In this document: positions 51,316-63,800 of the stretch, one piece after another
Position numbering within the stretch: position 1 is the first letter of the stretch
Layout of the letters: every line of letters starts with the position of its first letter
Origin: Acanthornis magna
Lineage: Eukaryota; Chordata; Aves; Passeriformes; Acanthizidae
Direction of reading: 5' to 3'
Assembly: GCA_036785705.1 (NCBI GenBank)
Contig: JAWUZG010000004.1
Span: 8,342,501-8,406,500, forward strand
DNA: 64,000 bases
Notes under the pieces: model-generated
What the model was told of the DNA's origin: nothing
The model's input: only the letters and a program-made list of their open reading frames with translations
The model's database searches: none
Program-made: the position numbers and the translations under genes

Positions 51316-52976
51316 GTGTATTTGTTACTTTCTGCAATACTCATGCCTGAGGAACATGAAATTAAAGGAAGTCCAAATGTTTAGAACAAGAGATTTGAGC
51401 TCATATGTTTTGTCTGAAAACTATTTGATTCTACTTTCAGTCAATGGTCAATTAGTACAGAGGCTGGAATAAGTTCTCCTTAAGCATATATCCAAATGAA
51501 AAGAGAATTAAGGATGCCAAAAAAATCTTAATCAAACCTAAAATTATTGTTCTGAAGTTAGAGCTTCTGTTTTGAATGTTAATTAATTAAGTTCTGTGAG
51601 TTCATGAAATGTGTTCCACCATCACAATGCTTCTCTATAATATTAGGTCTTTGGATTAGTATGCTATTGCAAAGTTTGATGTTGGCTCCTATTAAGAAGT
51701 AGAGTTATATTTTTTTTCATAATGGGATTTAATGTCAGTTTAACTAGACTTAATTAAACTTCGTCTTATAAATCATTTTATTGAGAAGTGCAATGAAATT
51801 TTCTGAGTTTTATGACTTTTTAATTAGAATTAATTAAACCAGCTTGTGGTTAAGTGCCTGCCTGCAAACTAGTTCTCTTACATTTCCAAGCTATTCTACT
51901 ATGTTCTAGACACACAATTTAAACTTTTTCAGGAGGTAATGGATTAAAACCTCATTCCATAAAAATCTACATTTTTAGGAACCTATTGACATTTAATCTA
52001 GTAATTTTAAAAAGAACTGAGTCATATTTTGATCCAATTATCAGTTATGTTAAGGTACCTTAACAGCATGGTTAATATAGTCCATGACCACATATATACC
52101 TTTGATTTTCTGTTGTGTCAGCATCCTGTTTTGGGTGTACCAGTAGAGTTAAAAAGTAACTCATTGAAAGTTAAGTTTTACATATCAAAGCATTTACATT
52201 CATAATAATAAGCACCATTTTCAACTTTATCTAATATATTCTATCTACACTTATGTACTTTATCTGTAATTACATTACACTTTTCAAGGAACTTCCGTCT
52301 CATGATTTTGTCATGTCTATGTCTGCGTTATTCATTTCTGCTGCCTTATATAAAATAAGCAATTAATTTTTAATAAATATGCTTAAGCAGTAAATTTCAA
52401 AAAATATGAAGTTGGAGAATTAAAATAAGAGTTTCCTTCTATTGCATGGGGCAGGAAAGGACAGCATGTGACATACTAGAGCCAGAGTATAATTCTGATG
52501 TTGTAAGTCTTGCACGTTTTTTTCCTGTATTTGTTATTATGTCTCAGCAATACTGTGTTACTTCTATTTCAGTTTCCGATGACCAGTCATTCCTTTCTCC
52601 TGGTCCAGACCCTAACAAGCAGTTTTAGACAGCATTGATTTGGATTTTGATATGCTAAAAACTAAAACTGAACTGAGTGGGCATAGCAGTAGAATTACCC
52701 ACTTCCCTCAGTTTTGATGTTTTTACATTTATGTCCTTTACTGATGCTTTGTCATTCTTTCCCCTCTTCTTGTCTTACATTAGCAAAGTCTATCCAAAAC
52801 AGCATAATGAAATTAATTATTATTTTTCATCTATTAGATGTTGTAACATACTGGTCCCTCTAGTACTTTTTACATTTTTGGTTTATATAAAAATTTAGTT
52901 GTTTTTTTCCTGTACCTCCTGTATTCAACTACTCTACTTACTTCTTAAAATTGTCTATGAATCAAGAATATGAGAA

Positions 52977-53031
52977 CACATTTACAATATCTCCACATTT
53001 ACAATTTCTCCACATTGCAATTTCTCCATTT
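52977..53031. repeat. Short tandem repeat, about 17 bp
   Basis: Units ACACATTTACAATATCTC, CACATTTACAATTTCTC and CACATTGCAATTTCTC follow one another, with a partial fourth copy. Confidence 0.8.
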
Positions 53032-53159
53032 CTTTCACCCTAAAATAATGTTTGGAGGAAAATATCTGCAGAACCGTGATTCTACTGTGTCCTGTTGATG
53101 TAAAGCAGGTAGTTCAGGGAGTGCTTGATTCAGTCCTTAGGATTCAGATAACTAAATGC

Positions 53160-53162
<3 letters not shown>

Positions 53163-53192
<30 letters not shown>
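53163..53192. repeat. T30 homopolymer
   Basis: 30 consecutive T. It is not attached to a recognisable retrotransposon body, so it may be a simple expansion or an assembly-sensitive tract. Confidence 0.95.
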
Positions 53193-53194
<2 letters not shown>

Positions 53195-53267
53195 TTTATA
53201 TGTATTGCGTAATTTATAGAGGGTTTTTAGCAGTTTTGGGGGTTTTTTAGCTATTCCTATTCTTATT

Positions 53268-53774
53268 TGTCCTGGTGCTGTCCAGGACAAGGTTACTTTT
53301 TGCAGTAGTCAGGAAGGGGCATAGCTAGGATATGGAGATTATTCTGTAAAACCTAATGTCATTCTCTGCAGTCGGGGGGAAAAGGTCTCTTTCAAGGGGA
53401 AGGGATTCCTTCCAGTCCAGTAAATGTGACAGAGGGATACATGTGACAGAAGGATCCATCTGGTATTGTCTGTTTGGTATGGGGGCGTGTGGGAGTGTGG
53501 GGGCTGTGGTTCTGTGTAAATCGTTTCCTTTCTTGTACCCTCTGTCATTAGTATTGTTGCTGTTACTGTTTGTTTCCTTACCTCATTGCTGTTTCCAGTA
53601 AATTGTTCCTATCTCAGCCAGTGACCTTTACCTTTTGTGCCTCCAGTTCTCCTCTCCAGCCCACTGCTGGGCAGAAGGGTGAGGGGAAAAGCAGAGGAGT
53701 AAGAGAGTGGCACTTGGTTTCGACAGTCTTGGTGGGGGCACTGAACTGGGGAATACCATTCCTAAATCATAACA
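53268..53774 (+). mobile_element. Solo LTR, same family as 24233-24671
   Basis: Starts TGTCCTGGTGCTGTCCAGGA and ends TCCTAAATCATAACA, 507 bp with TG...CA ends. The flanking pentamers TTATT (left) and GTATT (right) differ at one base, consistent with a 5-bp target-site duplication. The shared blocks with the minus-strand copy near 24.4 kb establish the family within this window. There is no internal retroviral sequence. The open frames here (53356-53601, 53570-53806 and the minus frame) are incidental. Confidence 0.88.
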
Positions 53775-54304
53775 GTATTATAGTTTTCAATACTGTGAGC
53801 TCTTAATTGCTGTAAACATTTTGCATGATAACTAGATATTAACAGTCTGTTTTAATAAATTCTAAAAATAATCCTTAATTCATGATGTTGATCTTCCCCT
53901 TAGCCTTGTTATATGTATAGACAGAAATCTAGATATTCATAGTATAACTGTATATGACTGACAAGTTAAGAAATAGATCTGACAGTGAAAAAATCCAGGA
54001 AAATGTAGTATGTGCATGTAATGATTTACAATATATTGAATATGCTCAATTACAGCTGAGTTTATAATAATTTCAAACTATAGCCTTTACTAATTCTGAC
54101 AATTTTTAATGACAATATTACCATATAATCCTCATATTGGTTTTGAATAATTTATATATGAATTGCTACTATAGCTGCTGAACTCTAATTGTTTATGTTT
54201 TGTTTTTCTCGTGAACTGCAAGAGTATGGTAGAGAATACCCATATCTGGCTATGGCAGATATTGACTAATCCTATGGCTTATTATATTTAATTAGTTTCT
54301 TTTA

Positions 54305-54349
54305 TTTTCTTGCAGTATTACTGAATCTGAAATACTTTTTTCTTCTCAG
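54305..54349 (+). promoter_or_regulatory. Tandem splice acceptors before the BACK exon
   Basis: Two acceptors precede the exon: TTTTCTTGCAG ending at 54315, and TTTTTCTTCTCAG ending at 54349. The second keeps the frame. Use of the first would add 34 bases, and since the previous exon ends in phase 0 it would read TAT TAC TGA and stop at once. Confidence 0.6.
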
Positions 54350-54562
54350 GAGAATATAATGGAAGTTATAAGAAATCAAGAATTTTTACTTCTACCAGCT
54401 GAAGAACTCCATAAACTTCTTGCCAGTGATGATGTGAATGTTCCTGATGAGGAGACCATTTTCCATGCCTTAATGATGTGGGTGAAGTATGATATGCAGA
54501 GGCGATGCAATGATCTAAGTATGCTGCTTGCTTATATCAGATTACCACTCCTTCCACCTCAG
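54350..54562 (+). CDS. KLHL1: KLHL1 exon: BACK domain
   Basis: A 213-bp exon of exactly 71 codons, phase 0 at both ends, with acceptor TTCTTCTCAG and donor GTATTT at 54563. The peptide begins [20 protein letters not shown], passes through [20 protein letters not shown] and ends LRLP-like as IRLPLLPPQ. This is the BACK helical domain that sets the distance between BTB and the Kelch propeller. The motif [15 protein letters not shown] is the conserved BACK core and RLPLLPPQ precedes the Kelch region in this subfamily. It continues directly from the YTM end of the preceding exon, restoring AHNYTM-ENIMEV. Sequence identity to known KLHL1, from memory, is very high. The exon is intact. Confidence 0.95.
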
Positions 54563-55025
54563 GTATTTTTATAATTATGTAATCATCATCATCATACCAA
54601 CAAGAAAATCATCATTATTGTGTTCGTGTGAGAACTCTCATCAGTTTATAATCTGCAACTTCTGAATACTCTGTGTGTTTAAAAGCAAACCTGTTCAGAA
54701 TCATAAAAAACGAGTGGAACTATATTCTTGTGAGCATCACAAAATGTAAGAGGCAAACACACCAGCTTGTAGCATGGACAGTTCAGATTGGACATTGGCT
54801 TGGGAGGAATCACTTGGAATGCAGTGAACAAATGCAGAAGTATTTTCAAAGGCTAAGTGATCTTCTTCATTGAAGGTTTTCATGAATTAGCTAGACCAGA
54901 TCACTAAATCCAGTGTTGGCAGAAGCCCTGATTTGAGTGAATTGACCTAGTTGTGACCACTGGAGGTCATTTGGATTTCCCTTCCTATGAATGCTTCTAT
55001 GAATCTGTGATTCAGGCTTCAGCTC

Positions 55026-55042
55026 TTTTTTTTTTTTTTTTT
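55026..55042. repeat. T17 homopolymer
   Basis: A simple tract of 17 consecutive T with no associated element identified. Confidence 0.9.
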
Positions 55043-55111
55043 CCTCCCAGAGAACTAAATAACATTTTTTTCCCATAATACCATAAAATCAATCATTATC
55101 CTTTCACTTAG

Positions 55112-55192
55112 TGTACTGGGTCTGGCTAGACCGGAGTTAACTTTCTTTATGGCAACTCATAAAGTGCTGTGTTTTGCACTTATGGATAAAAC
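55112..55192 (+). mobile_element. LTR fragment, left part of an interrupted copy
   Basis: TGTACTGGGTCTGGCTAGAC followed by GGAGTTAACTTTCTTTATGG and AAGTGCTGTGTTTTGCA matches the start of a very common avian LTR family, as I recall it. It breaks at about ATAAAACAG, and the expected continuation is found after 55905. Confidence 0.6.
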
Positions 55193-55905
55193 AGGAGGCC
55201 AGAGTAACCCATATTCTTGTTCCCAGATTCCTTGGGGCAGATTAGAGTGAATCACTGAATAACTGGTATTTGTAAACATACACATGTAGGCTTTATTTAG
55301 ATCAATTTGGTTGCACAGGAAAACAGGTATTGTTGTTGTCTATAGTAAAATGTAATATTGTGGATCATGGGACACTTTGTGAGTCTTTCACACCTTCTAA
55401 GATACAGCTGCCTATTTCATCAATGAATTTGAGTCCATTATGACCCATTATGGTCCATCATCAGAGATTGATACCTTCAGGCTACATGTGAATGTCCTGG
55501 TGCTTTCCCAAAGGCGAGTTATCACAGCTGAGTCACTTAAGTAAGGACAAACTGCCTGAGGTGTCGGCTGTGCTCACCCTCTGCACCTGGGAGGTTACTT
55601 TGCACATGGGCAGCTTGTCTCTCATTGTTTGAGCCATCAGCATTCCAATCTCTTCCAGTATCACTTGTGGATACATTCTTTTTCCCAGACCTGAGAATGA
55701 TTGCACAATGTGCCCCCTTTATCCTATCTCAAGTTCCTATCACAGACCACAGTCCAAGTTCCAGTTAGTAGGAATATTTGGTGATGGTGGGTTTCAATGG
55801 ACGCAGATGAACAGCTGCATCTTTTACAGTTTGCTACCGAGGGCAAATGTCCTCCCATTATTTTAGCAATGTTTAAGCCATTAACCATTTCAGTCTCTTA
55901 CACAG
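55193..55905 (-). mobile_element. Probable LTR retroelement nested in an LTR
   Basis: About 710 bp separates two halves of the flanking LTR. Read on the minus strand it begins TGTAAGAGACTGAAATGG and includes CAACCAAATTGATCTAAATAAAGCC near 55290-55314 (AATAAA polyadenylation signal), as in a retroviral R region. The left end lacks a clear CA terminus, so it may include some leader sequence or be trimmed. I do not recognise the family. Confidence 0.5.
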
Positions 55906-55970
55906 AGCTGGTAACACTTGTTTTGGCTATTGCTGAGCTCTGCTCATACAGCAAGGAGGTAGGGGACTAA
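55906..55970 (+). mobile_element. LTR fragment, right part of the interrupted copy
   Basis: GAGCTGGTAACACTTGTTTTGGCTATTGCTGAGCTCTGCTC-type text resumes the element left at 55192 and soon ends. The 3' part of the LTR is missing. Confidence 0.55.
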
Positions 55971-56364
55971 TGAGGTTGGTACATGGAAAGAAAAAAGTTT
56001 AAAAACTGTTTATAAGGAGTTTTAGAAAGAAATATTTTATAGTGATATACTGGCAATTCTCTTGAACTTCCTGTTCTTTTTATTCTGGAAATGAAGTCTT
56101 ACACACTAGCGATGGTCTATAATTGAGAACTGCATCAGAAATATATCAGCTATAATTCTAAAAAAAGCAAGGTCTTTTTCAAAATCATCAGTGTGTAAGA
56201 TTAAAAAACCCCTTTTAATGTTAAAAAAACACAACAAAATTAGTACATGTGAAACAATACAGAAATACTAAAAGACAGTTTATATGCAGGTGAGTGTGTG
56301 TATATGTATATGTATATATGGGGTTATTTTTACATGATATGATAAACATAATGATATGATAATC

Positions 56365-57020
56365 ACAGAATCAAAATGACAGAATGCCTTAGGTTGGAAG
56401 GGACCTCTGAATAACCTCTGGTCCAACACCTGCTCAAACAGAGGTAACCTGGAGCCATTTGCACAGGACTGAGTCTAAACAGTTTCAATTATTTCCAAAG
56501 ATTCTGCCAGTGCTTAGTCACCCTAATATAAAAGTGTATTCCGATGTTCAGAGGAAACCTCCTGTGTTTCAGCTTGCACCCATTGACTCTGGTCCTCTGG
56601 GCACCACTGAAAAGAGCCTGGATCTGTCTTTCATGCGCCCTCTCTTCAGGTATTTATGAACATTAGTAAAATTTCCCAGAGGCTCCTCTTTTCTGGGATG
56701 AACTGACCCTGCTCCCTGAGCCTTTCCTCATAGGTGAGGTGCTCCTCTCCTTCATCATCTTTATGAGCCTTCACTGTATTCTCTTCAGTATGTTCATGTC
56801 TCTCTTGTGCTGAGGAGTCTAGAGTTGGACACAGCTCTCCTGGTTTGACAGCACCAGTGCTGAGACTAGGGGAAGAATCACTGTCCTCAACTTATTGACA
56901 ATATTTTGTCTAATGCAGTTCCAGATAGCACCTGCCTATTTTGAGGCAAGGGCAAAATGCTGGCTCCTGTTCTGCCGAACTACTTTCCAGCTGGGTGGTC
57001 CCCACCATCTATTAGTGCAT
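56365..57020 (-). mobile_element. CR1 LINE, about 650 bp
   Basis: The left edge carries the reversed tail ATCACAGAATCAAAATGACAG. The body continues through GTTGGAAGGGACCTCTGAAT, CCTGCTCAAACAGAGGTAAC and CTCCCTGAGCCTTTCCTCAT to about CACCATCTATTAGTGCATG. It is 5'-truncated with no intact frame. Confidence 0.9.
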
Positions 57021-60000
57021 GAATGTACATTACACATACACATGGACATACATGTAAACATATACATTTATTTAATTCTTTTATAGTAGAATGTAGCTAG
57101 GAACCTTTTCCTTAGAAGTGAAAATCTACAGCTGTGGAAAGATATATCCATTAAGGTGTGATTAGGATAGCTGAAGGTGTTCTCACCTAGTTCCCTGGTG
57201 ACACATGATATAGTGATTGCCATTCCCACCCCACAGGGAGCAAAATAGTTCATCTAAATCCTCACTAATTGTGTATAGACAAAAACCTAACCTTGTCCAC
57301 AGCTGAAGCTGAAACATTAACTTCTGGCTGTGAAGGCAAATGGAGTAGAAGAGATTATATTTATTCCACTGAATTCTCCTTATCTTTATATCCACCTTTC
57401 CCAAAACAGAATAGTTTATTCTGTGTTTATATCTTGTATTCCCTGACTCAAGCTATACTGTGAAACATTCAGTGCAATGCAGCAGCATATTTGAGCCTCT
57501 ATTTTGATTACTAATGATATAATCACATTTACTAAGATGAAAAGCTGGTTTCTGCTGTTTGTCTGTACACAGTGTAATGTATCTGTTAATGTTCATGCTA
57601 CAGCGTGAGCCAAGAATGTGTGCAGCTTCTACTGGGCAAAACATTTTTATGATGTTTTTTAAGAATGTGAGAAGTTGCTAATGATACTTGGTCTACTGAA
57701 GGAATTTACAAGCAAGAGGTAAAAGTTAACACGATACTGAGTACCTAGAATAGCATGACAGTAAAGATGAATATGTTATACTGTTTTAGGGTTTTTCAGC
57801 AAAGATGTGAGTGATAAAAAGAGCACAAATATTTCCTTGTAGAAATATTTAAGTTAAAGCTAACTTGTACATCACCAGTATGCTGGGTTTATAAAGGCTG
57901 TTACTTGCAACTGCTTGTAACAGTAGATCACTGGTTAACTAGGAAAGTTAAAAAAACAGCATAAAGTAGAGATATTATGGTCTTTTCCTCTGCAACACTT
58001 TTAATAATATCTCTTTCAGAGACTTGCAAATCACATCAGTAGGATGATGCATAGTCTTTCAGTATTAAATACACTGTGGCTTAGACCAGTGAATCTGTTA
58101 TAGGCATCTAAATTAGATTTCTTGCCCAGGAGCAGAAACAATGCAGTCCTTATAAAATGAAGTACTTAAGTACCACGTAAGCCACTGGAGAGAAGGTGAA
58201 CAGATCCACATGAGTTCTCTTCTTATTTATACAGAGATGCTGTAGGCAACCTGTAGGAAGCACTGGGCCTCTAAATCCCCTTAGAATTCACATGTTATAT
58301 CTGACTGTACATGATCTTAAAAATGCATATGAATTTGCATGTAATAATTGAGTAGAAACCCTTTAAATCTTAGCTTAGATAACTGGCATGATGAGGTAAA
58401 TTTTTAAATTCCTTCCACAGCTCACCTGGCATTTGGCAAAGAGGTATTTCTTTATAATACTAAAAAAACCCAATTAACTAGGCAGTTGTCAGGTTCATTA
58501 AGTTCCGACCTTTCCAATATATATTGAGCTAGAGGAAACAACTGAAGGTTCCTTTGCTTAGCAAAAATGGAGGATATCATTCTATGTCAGTCAATCTTTA
58601 AATTTATCCTGGAGAGCAGTGTGATTGATAAATTGGAATGAAAAGCTTTTTCAGTTCTCTAGCTGCTTCTAGCATCAGTAAACAAGAGCAGCTGATAAGA
58701 GCTCACATCTGAGCAGAGTTCTAGGCTTTTAACAGTGGTTCCTACCTGCTGGTCTGGGGTAAATCCTATGTGTGCACAGTCAGTCATCCTCTACAACATT
58801 TTGTGAATTCTTTCAATCATTTCTCAATAATTGCATGCCAGGAGATTGTAACTTGAATCTGAAAAGACGGAAGGTATGATTCATTTTCTTACTCACCTGT
58901 GCATACAGGCTTCTTCACATCAGCTATATTCCTAAACTCTCACTACAGGCAATGAGGACCTAGTGCACTTTCCAACACACAGGAACAAACCTGTGTGCTG
59001 ATTGGAGAAGTTCCATGGATTATCATGCTGCCTGGCTCCAAGCAATTTTTATGAAAACATTCCTTTATAAATGCAGTGCTATATTTAATGGCTCTGTATG
59101 GATTCTTAGACACCCTGTGGCATCTTAAATGGTGCTAAATGCTTGGTTTTGTGCAAGTGGACTAAGCATCACTCAATTTGAATATCAGCCTCTATCAGAA
59201 TAATATAAATTTGGGAATATGGATAAGTTGGACAATATTTTTAAACTAAAATTTATGTTACTTTCAAGTAAAAAAAATGAATTAATTATCTTAAGAATTA
59301 ATAACTTTTCAGTCCACAAAAAAATTTTGGGCAAACTTCTAGGATGATCTCCATATTCCTCTATTAACTTATCAATGTAGGAGAAATTTGGGCTTGAAAT
59401 TTCAGTTGCCAGTATAATGACAATAAGCTGAGTATAGCCAAAAGAAACAAGACAAGCTGTTATTTTTTTTACTTGTCTTATATAGATCATTAGTAAAGCT
59501 AACCTTTTAACTCTTTTTCTAGCAGCTTCTCTGGTGGTGGATTTAGCTCATCAGCAGATACTTTACTTGATCAAAGATATGACTCTTCAATGCAGTGTGC
59601 AGATAGAATCCAAAGGATTTTTTTTTTTTTTGGCCTTTTAGATAGTTCTAAAATTGTCCAAAAGTCCTGTCAATATGGATGGGATTTTTTTTTCTGTGGA
59701 TAAATGACATGTGAACATTTGTAAACAGTGAAAATGATAACCAGTCAACACAGTTATGTGTGGCATTCATTTCCAAATGCATTTTATTATCAGTAAAGTT
59801 TAGTAAATACCAGTAATTATCGGTAAAGTATCAGTAAATGCTTTGAAGCTGTCAGGCGGTGCTGTTCAAATACAAGGTTGTGACAACATAATTCTATAAT
59901 ACTATTTCTTTATTCAACACATGGGGAACTTACCTGACTTTTTATTCAGTGTCTCATGATATACTGAGCATATGGTTTTCGCTAAAATTATTTTGGGTTA

Positions 60001-60527
60001 ACTTTATTTAGTGAAAGACTGGATTTTCACTAATTAAATCACTTCTTCATGTGGTCATTAAATTATTGGGGAATGGCAATGATGCATAGAAAACACAAAC
60101 CTTACCCCACCTAAATTAATTCTATGTTTTAAAATATTTAGAACGATGGTTTTATAAAAATAGTATACTTCTGTTGCTTATTCTATGCATTTTATAATAC
60201 ATGCCTATGAGAATATATGTTTCATACGTGTCCCCACTAGAAGGTATAGACTGTGTCCATATGAAAACATATATTTGTGGATAAATTAGATTATATTCAC
60301 TGTCAAGTAAATTAGACCCTCTGATCATATAAATAAGAGGATATCTTTCCTTGACCTTTGAAATAGCACCATACTTAAATGAGTAATATTTACATTTGCA
60401 TTTAATGATATCTTCAGTTTTGAGAAGCCATGTTTTGCCTGTTTCGTATGTTTTTACAAGGTCATATGATCTATAGACATTATTTGGCATGTTTATATCT
60501 TTTTCTCTCTTACTGACTATCAGATTG

Positions 60528-60800
60528 TTGCTTTGGGTTGACCCTAACTGGATTCAAGGTGCCTACTAAAGCCTCTCTAGCCTCCCTTCCACAACTGGAC
60601 GGAGGAGAGAAAATACTATGAAAGGCTCATGAATTGAGACAAATTTTGCTGCTAGTTTTTGATGTTCTATAAATCATGCCTCCAGAGGTCATGCAAACAT
60701 AACTTATTGAAAGTAGTGAGGGCAAAGATCAATCACTGCTTTCAACAGTTATTAGCAGGTAGTTTTAAAAGCTGTTATTATTCCTGTTGACATCATTGAA
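60528..60800. mobile_element. Probable avian LTR-element fragment
   Basis: GCTTTGGGTTGACCCTAACT, GGTGCCTACTAAAGCCTCTC and GGAGAGAAAATACTATGAAAGG in this order resemble a sequence block common in avian ERV LTRs. Orientation and ends are not clear. Confidence 0.4.
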
Positions 60801-63800
60801 ATCTGTCACTCTTAAGTAAAGAAGGAAGGGAAAAGGAGGACTAAGTGATGGGTTAGACTTAACAATGGGTTAGACTTACCCTCCATAATGCCAAGTCACT
60901 ATTTTTTGTAGTGCAATGCCATTTTCTGCAGTCTTCCTTCTCCCTTGGATTGATTCAACTTAATAGACAAGCACAAAATAAGAAACTTTTTCTTTTCTCA
61001 TTCTAATTGAGTCATCAATATTTCAGAAATTATGTATGTCCTAAAAAACTTCTTCATATTAGACATTTGTAACATTTGAACTTGCAATATACTATCTGGA
61101 AAAAATGCTTAAATACAGTCCCCCATCTGTGATGTTTTCTTACCCATCTTTTTTGTCTACTTCTAAGACTGAAGATCATATTTTAATCAAAAGAACATTA
61201 TTTATGGGGACAAATGCTTCTTTTATGTTCCCTTTCTTTGTACTTATTCTCATGTAAGAGTTTTATGAAAATTACATCAGTTTTGGTAAGACTACAGCTA
61301 ACTGCAGTTAACAGGTAACTACAGTAAAAAAGAAAGCTGGTAATTTTCAAATATGGGCTATTAGTTGGTATTGACTGAATAATGTTTGTATTCCATTTGT
61401 TAGCATCTGTCGTGCTTTTACCTAATCTCCTATGTATCATTTTCAGAAGAAAAAAAATAAAGAATTTGATTCAGAAGAGCTTCCAATAAAGACATCTGCC
61501 TTCAAACAAAAAGAGACCAGCCAATAAGAACATTTTGTCAAAGGCCAACTTTTTTGTTGCTTCTAGTATTGGGGTATTTTTTATATTTTCTCCTTTTTTA
61601 AATGTGATTGGGTTTTTTAAAGTTTTGTTTCACTTCCTTTTGAATGGAATTTGACCTCTTCTTATTTCTTATGTGGTCTTTTAACACTATTTCAAAATAT
61701 ACATGGCGCTCAGAATTATGAACTTAATATTTTCTTCAAGGAGTAGAGAAGAAAATGTACAAGGTACTCTAAGAGACATTGATCTTATCTAACTTTATCT
61801 ATAAACTTAATATTTGCTTTAAGAATGGATTTATCTTGAAATGAAGATATTTTATCTTCATTTTCTGGAGAGAGAGCCGTCTAGCATGATGAAATAAAAA
61901 TTAGATCTGTGCATCAGTAGTATTGTGTAGTAAGCTTGCGTCTTAGGTTTTGACCTCCTTGTTTCAGCCTCTCTGTAAAAATACATAGATCAATAAAATT
62001 CTTGTGAAAAGACATCACTGGAGGCAGAAGATGGGGTGGGAGGGTTTAAAAAAAAGCTGTTTTCCTAAACTGAGTAACATTTGAAATATTAATACATTAA
62101 TTAATACATCAGGGTGATAAGTAAATTGCACAAATTAGTACCAGTTTCAAAGACAGACATGGTAGTTCTGGTAGTTCAACAAAAGTTGTTGTGACCCAAA
62201 AAAATATGGGCATATTTACAAATTAAATTAAAATTTGAATGGTGTCATAAAAGATGCAAGGGTCTCCTTATGGAAAATAATACTGAAGATTATAATAAAT
62301 GGGTTCGTTAAATCATAAGCTTAGGGGAAGAGTTAATGTTGTGAAAGTGATTTCAATACCACAGTTTGAGTACTTGCCACAGATGCTACCAATGAATACG
62401 AATATTCCAATTCCATTACTTAGTTTATTTGAGAGGAAGGGGAGAAAGTCAGTTTCTTCATTTCTGTATCAAATGTGCAGCCTCAGAGAATGTGTGTGTA
62501 TGTGGCTGATTGTTTGTCTAATATATTCTTCAGGGTAAGACAATGATAGATTAAGGAAAACAGAATTCAGCTTTTTATGGTTTGGGTTTTGTGCCCTGAT
62601 GTGGGGAGGAATAGGGAGGACTTGGTTATAACTGAAGCACAGAAAGCCATTTCATAAAATTTCATAAAATTTCTTCTAAATATGAAATTATTTTTAATGT
62701 GTTGGGGAAAAGAAATTGCAAATCAATTAAACACTAAACACATTTCCTCTGCCAGTGACTATGATCACCAAAAATGCAAGCTTAGTAGATGTCAGAATTC
62801 AAATTTCAGATAGAAAACACAATTAGATTTTTTTTTTCCAAAATCCCAGTCTGAGACTATTCATTACTGCTGGTACATGACTGATCTCTTTGCAGTTTAT
62901 TATCACCTGCATGCATACACAGATCACAGACTTGCAGTCAGACTAATGAAAGTCTGTGTTGTCTAAGCAGTAAATCCTAATGTAGATTATTCATAATAGA
63001 AATTATTAGCCGTATATTTCAAGGGAGAACTGGTCTAGAGTTTCTTAAAGATCCTTAAGTCTGCTGCATCTTATTGCTGAGGAGAAAATAATCTTTCTCT
63101 GAGAATACAGAAAACTGAGGGATTTAGTATAGTCTTTCTTCCTGAGTTGGCTGAGCAGCTGGCTTGATTAACAAATCATGAATAATTTAGTCTGTAAGCA
63201 ACACAAATATTGAATTTCATATACAGAATATTTGTCTTACTACAGAAAAATGCCTGGAAATCTCTGAGCTAAAAAAAACTTTACTGAAATCATTAATTAA
63301 ACATGAATAAGAAAAAAAGAATTTAAAACAGATCCAGAATGTTCAATGAGCTGAAAGAAGATGGTAGAAAACAAACTGAGACATGCTAAATTTGAGGTAT
63401 TTGAGGTACTAATTGCAGATATTTTTCATTATTTTATTTCTAAGACAAAACATTGAAATGGTTGTTTTAAAAGCAAGCAACAACTCAAAATGATTAATTA
63501 GAAATAAGCTTATTAAAAAAATGCAATGTAAGGCTCCTGATTATAAATCAAGTGGATAAAGCAGATGATTTTGTTAGATTTAGCTCAATACATTCGATTC
63601 CTAACAAAACAAAAAGATCTTTTAGTAATATTACTAAGGTTCCTCTGGATTAAAAGGGATTTAGAAATGGAGTTGAAACTTCAGCAACATGCAGGATCAG
63701 TTTGAGACCTTGTCCTCTCTGTGTTTAGGAGTCCCAAAAAAAGTTAACAACTTTTGTCGTTTTTTTCATTGTTTAAAGCCTAAAGGGGCAACTGAGGGAA

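Larger units (their letters stand above)
18341..54349 (+). other. KLHL1 intron, 36,009 bp
   Basis: A phase-0 intron with donor GTAAGG and acceptor TTCTTCTCAG. It holds nearly all the recognisable transposable elements in the window, listed separately. Stretches in which I can name nothing include 18400-24230, 26550-29670, 31000-33250, 35800-40900, 42400-44700, 45460-47540 and 51400-52970. These are AT-rich and lack open frames with protein character. Confidence 0.85.

Noticed and set aside
53356..53806. Open frames of 81 and 78 codons
   Set aside because: They lie inside the solo LTR at 53268-53774, which is non-coding in this family arrangement.
3269..54562. Assignment of the exons to KLHL4 or KLHL5 instead of KLHL1
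   Set aside because: Those paralogues, as remembered, differ at many positions. [29 protein letters not shown] and [11 protein letters not shown] fit KLHL1.
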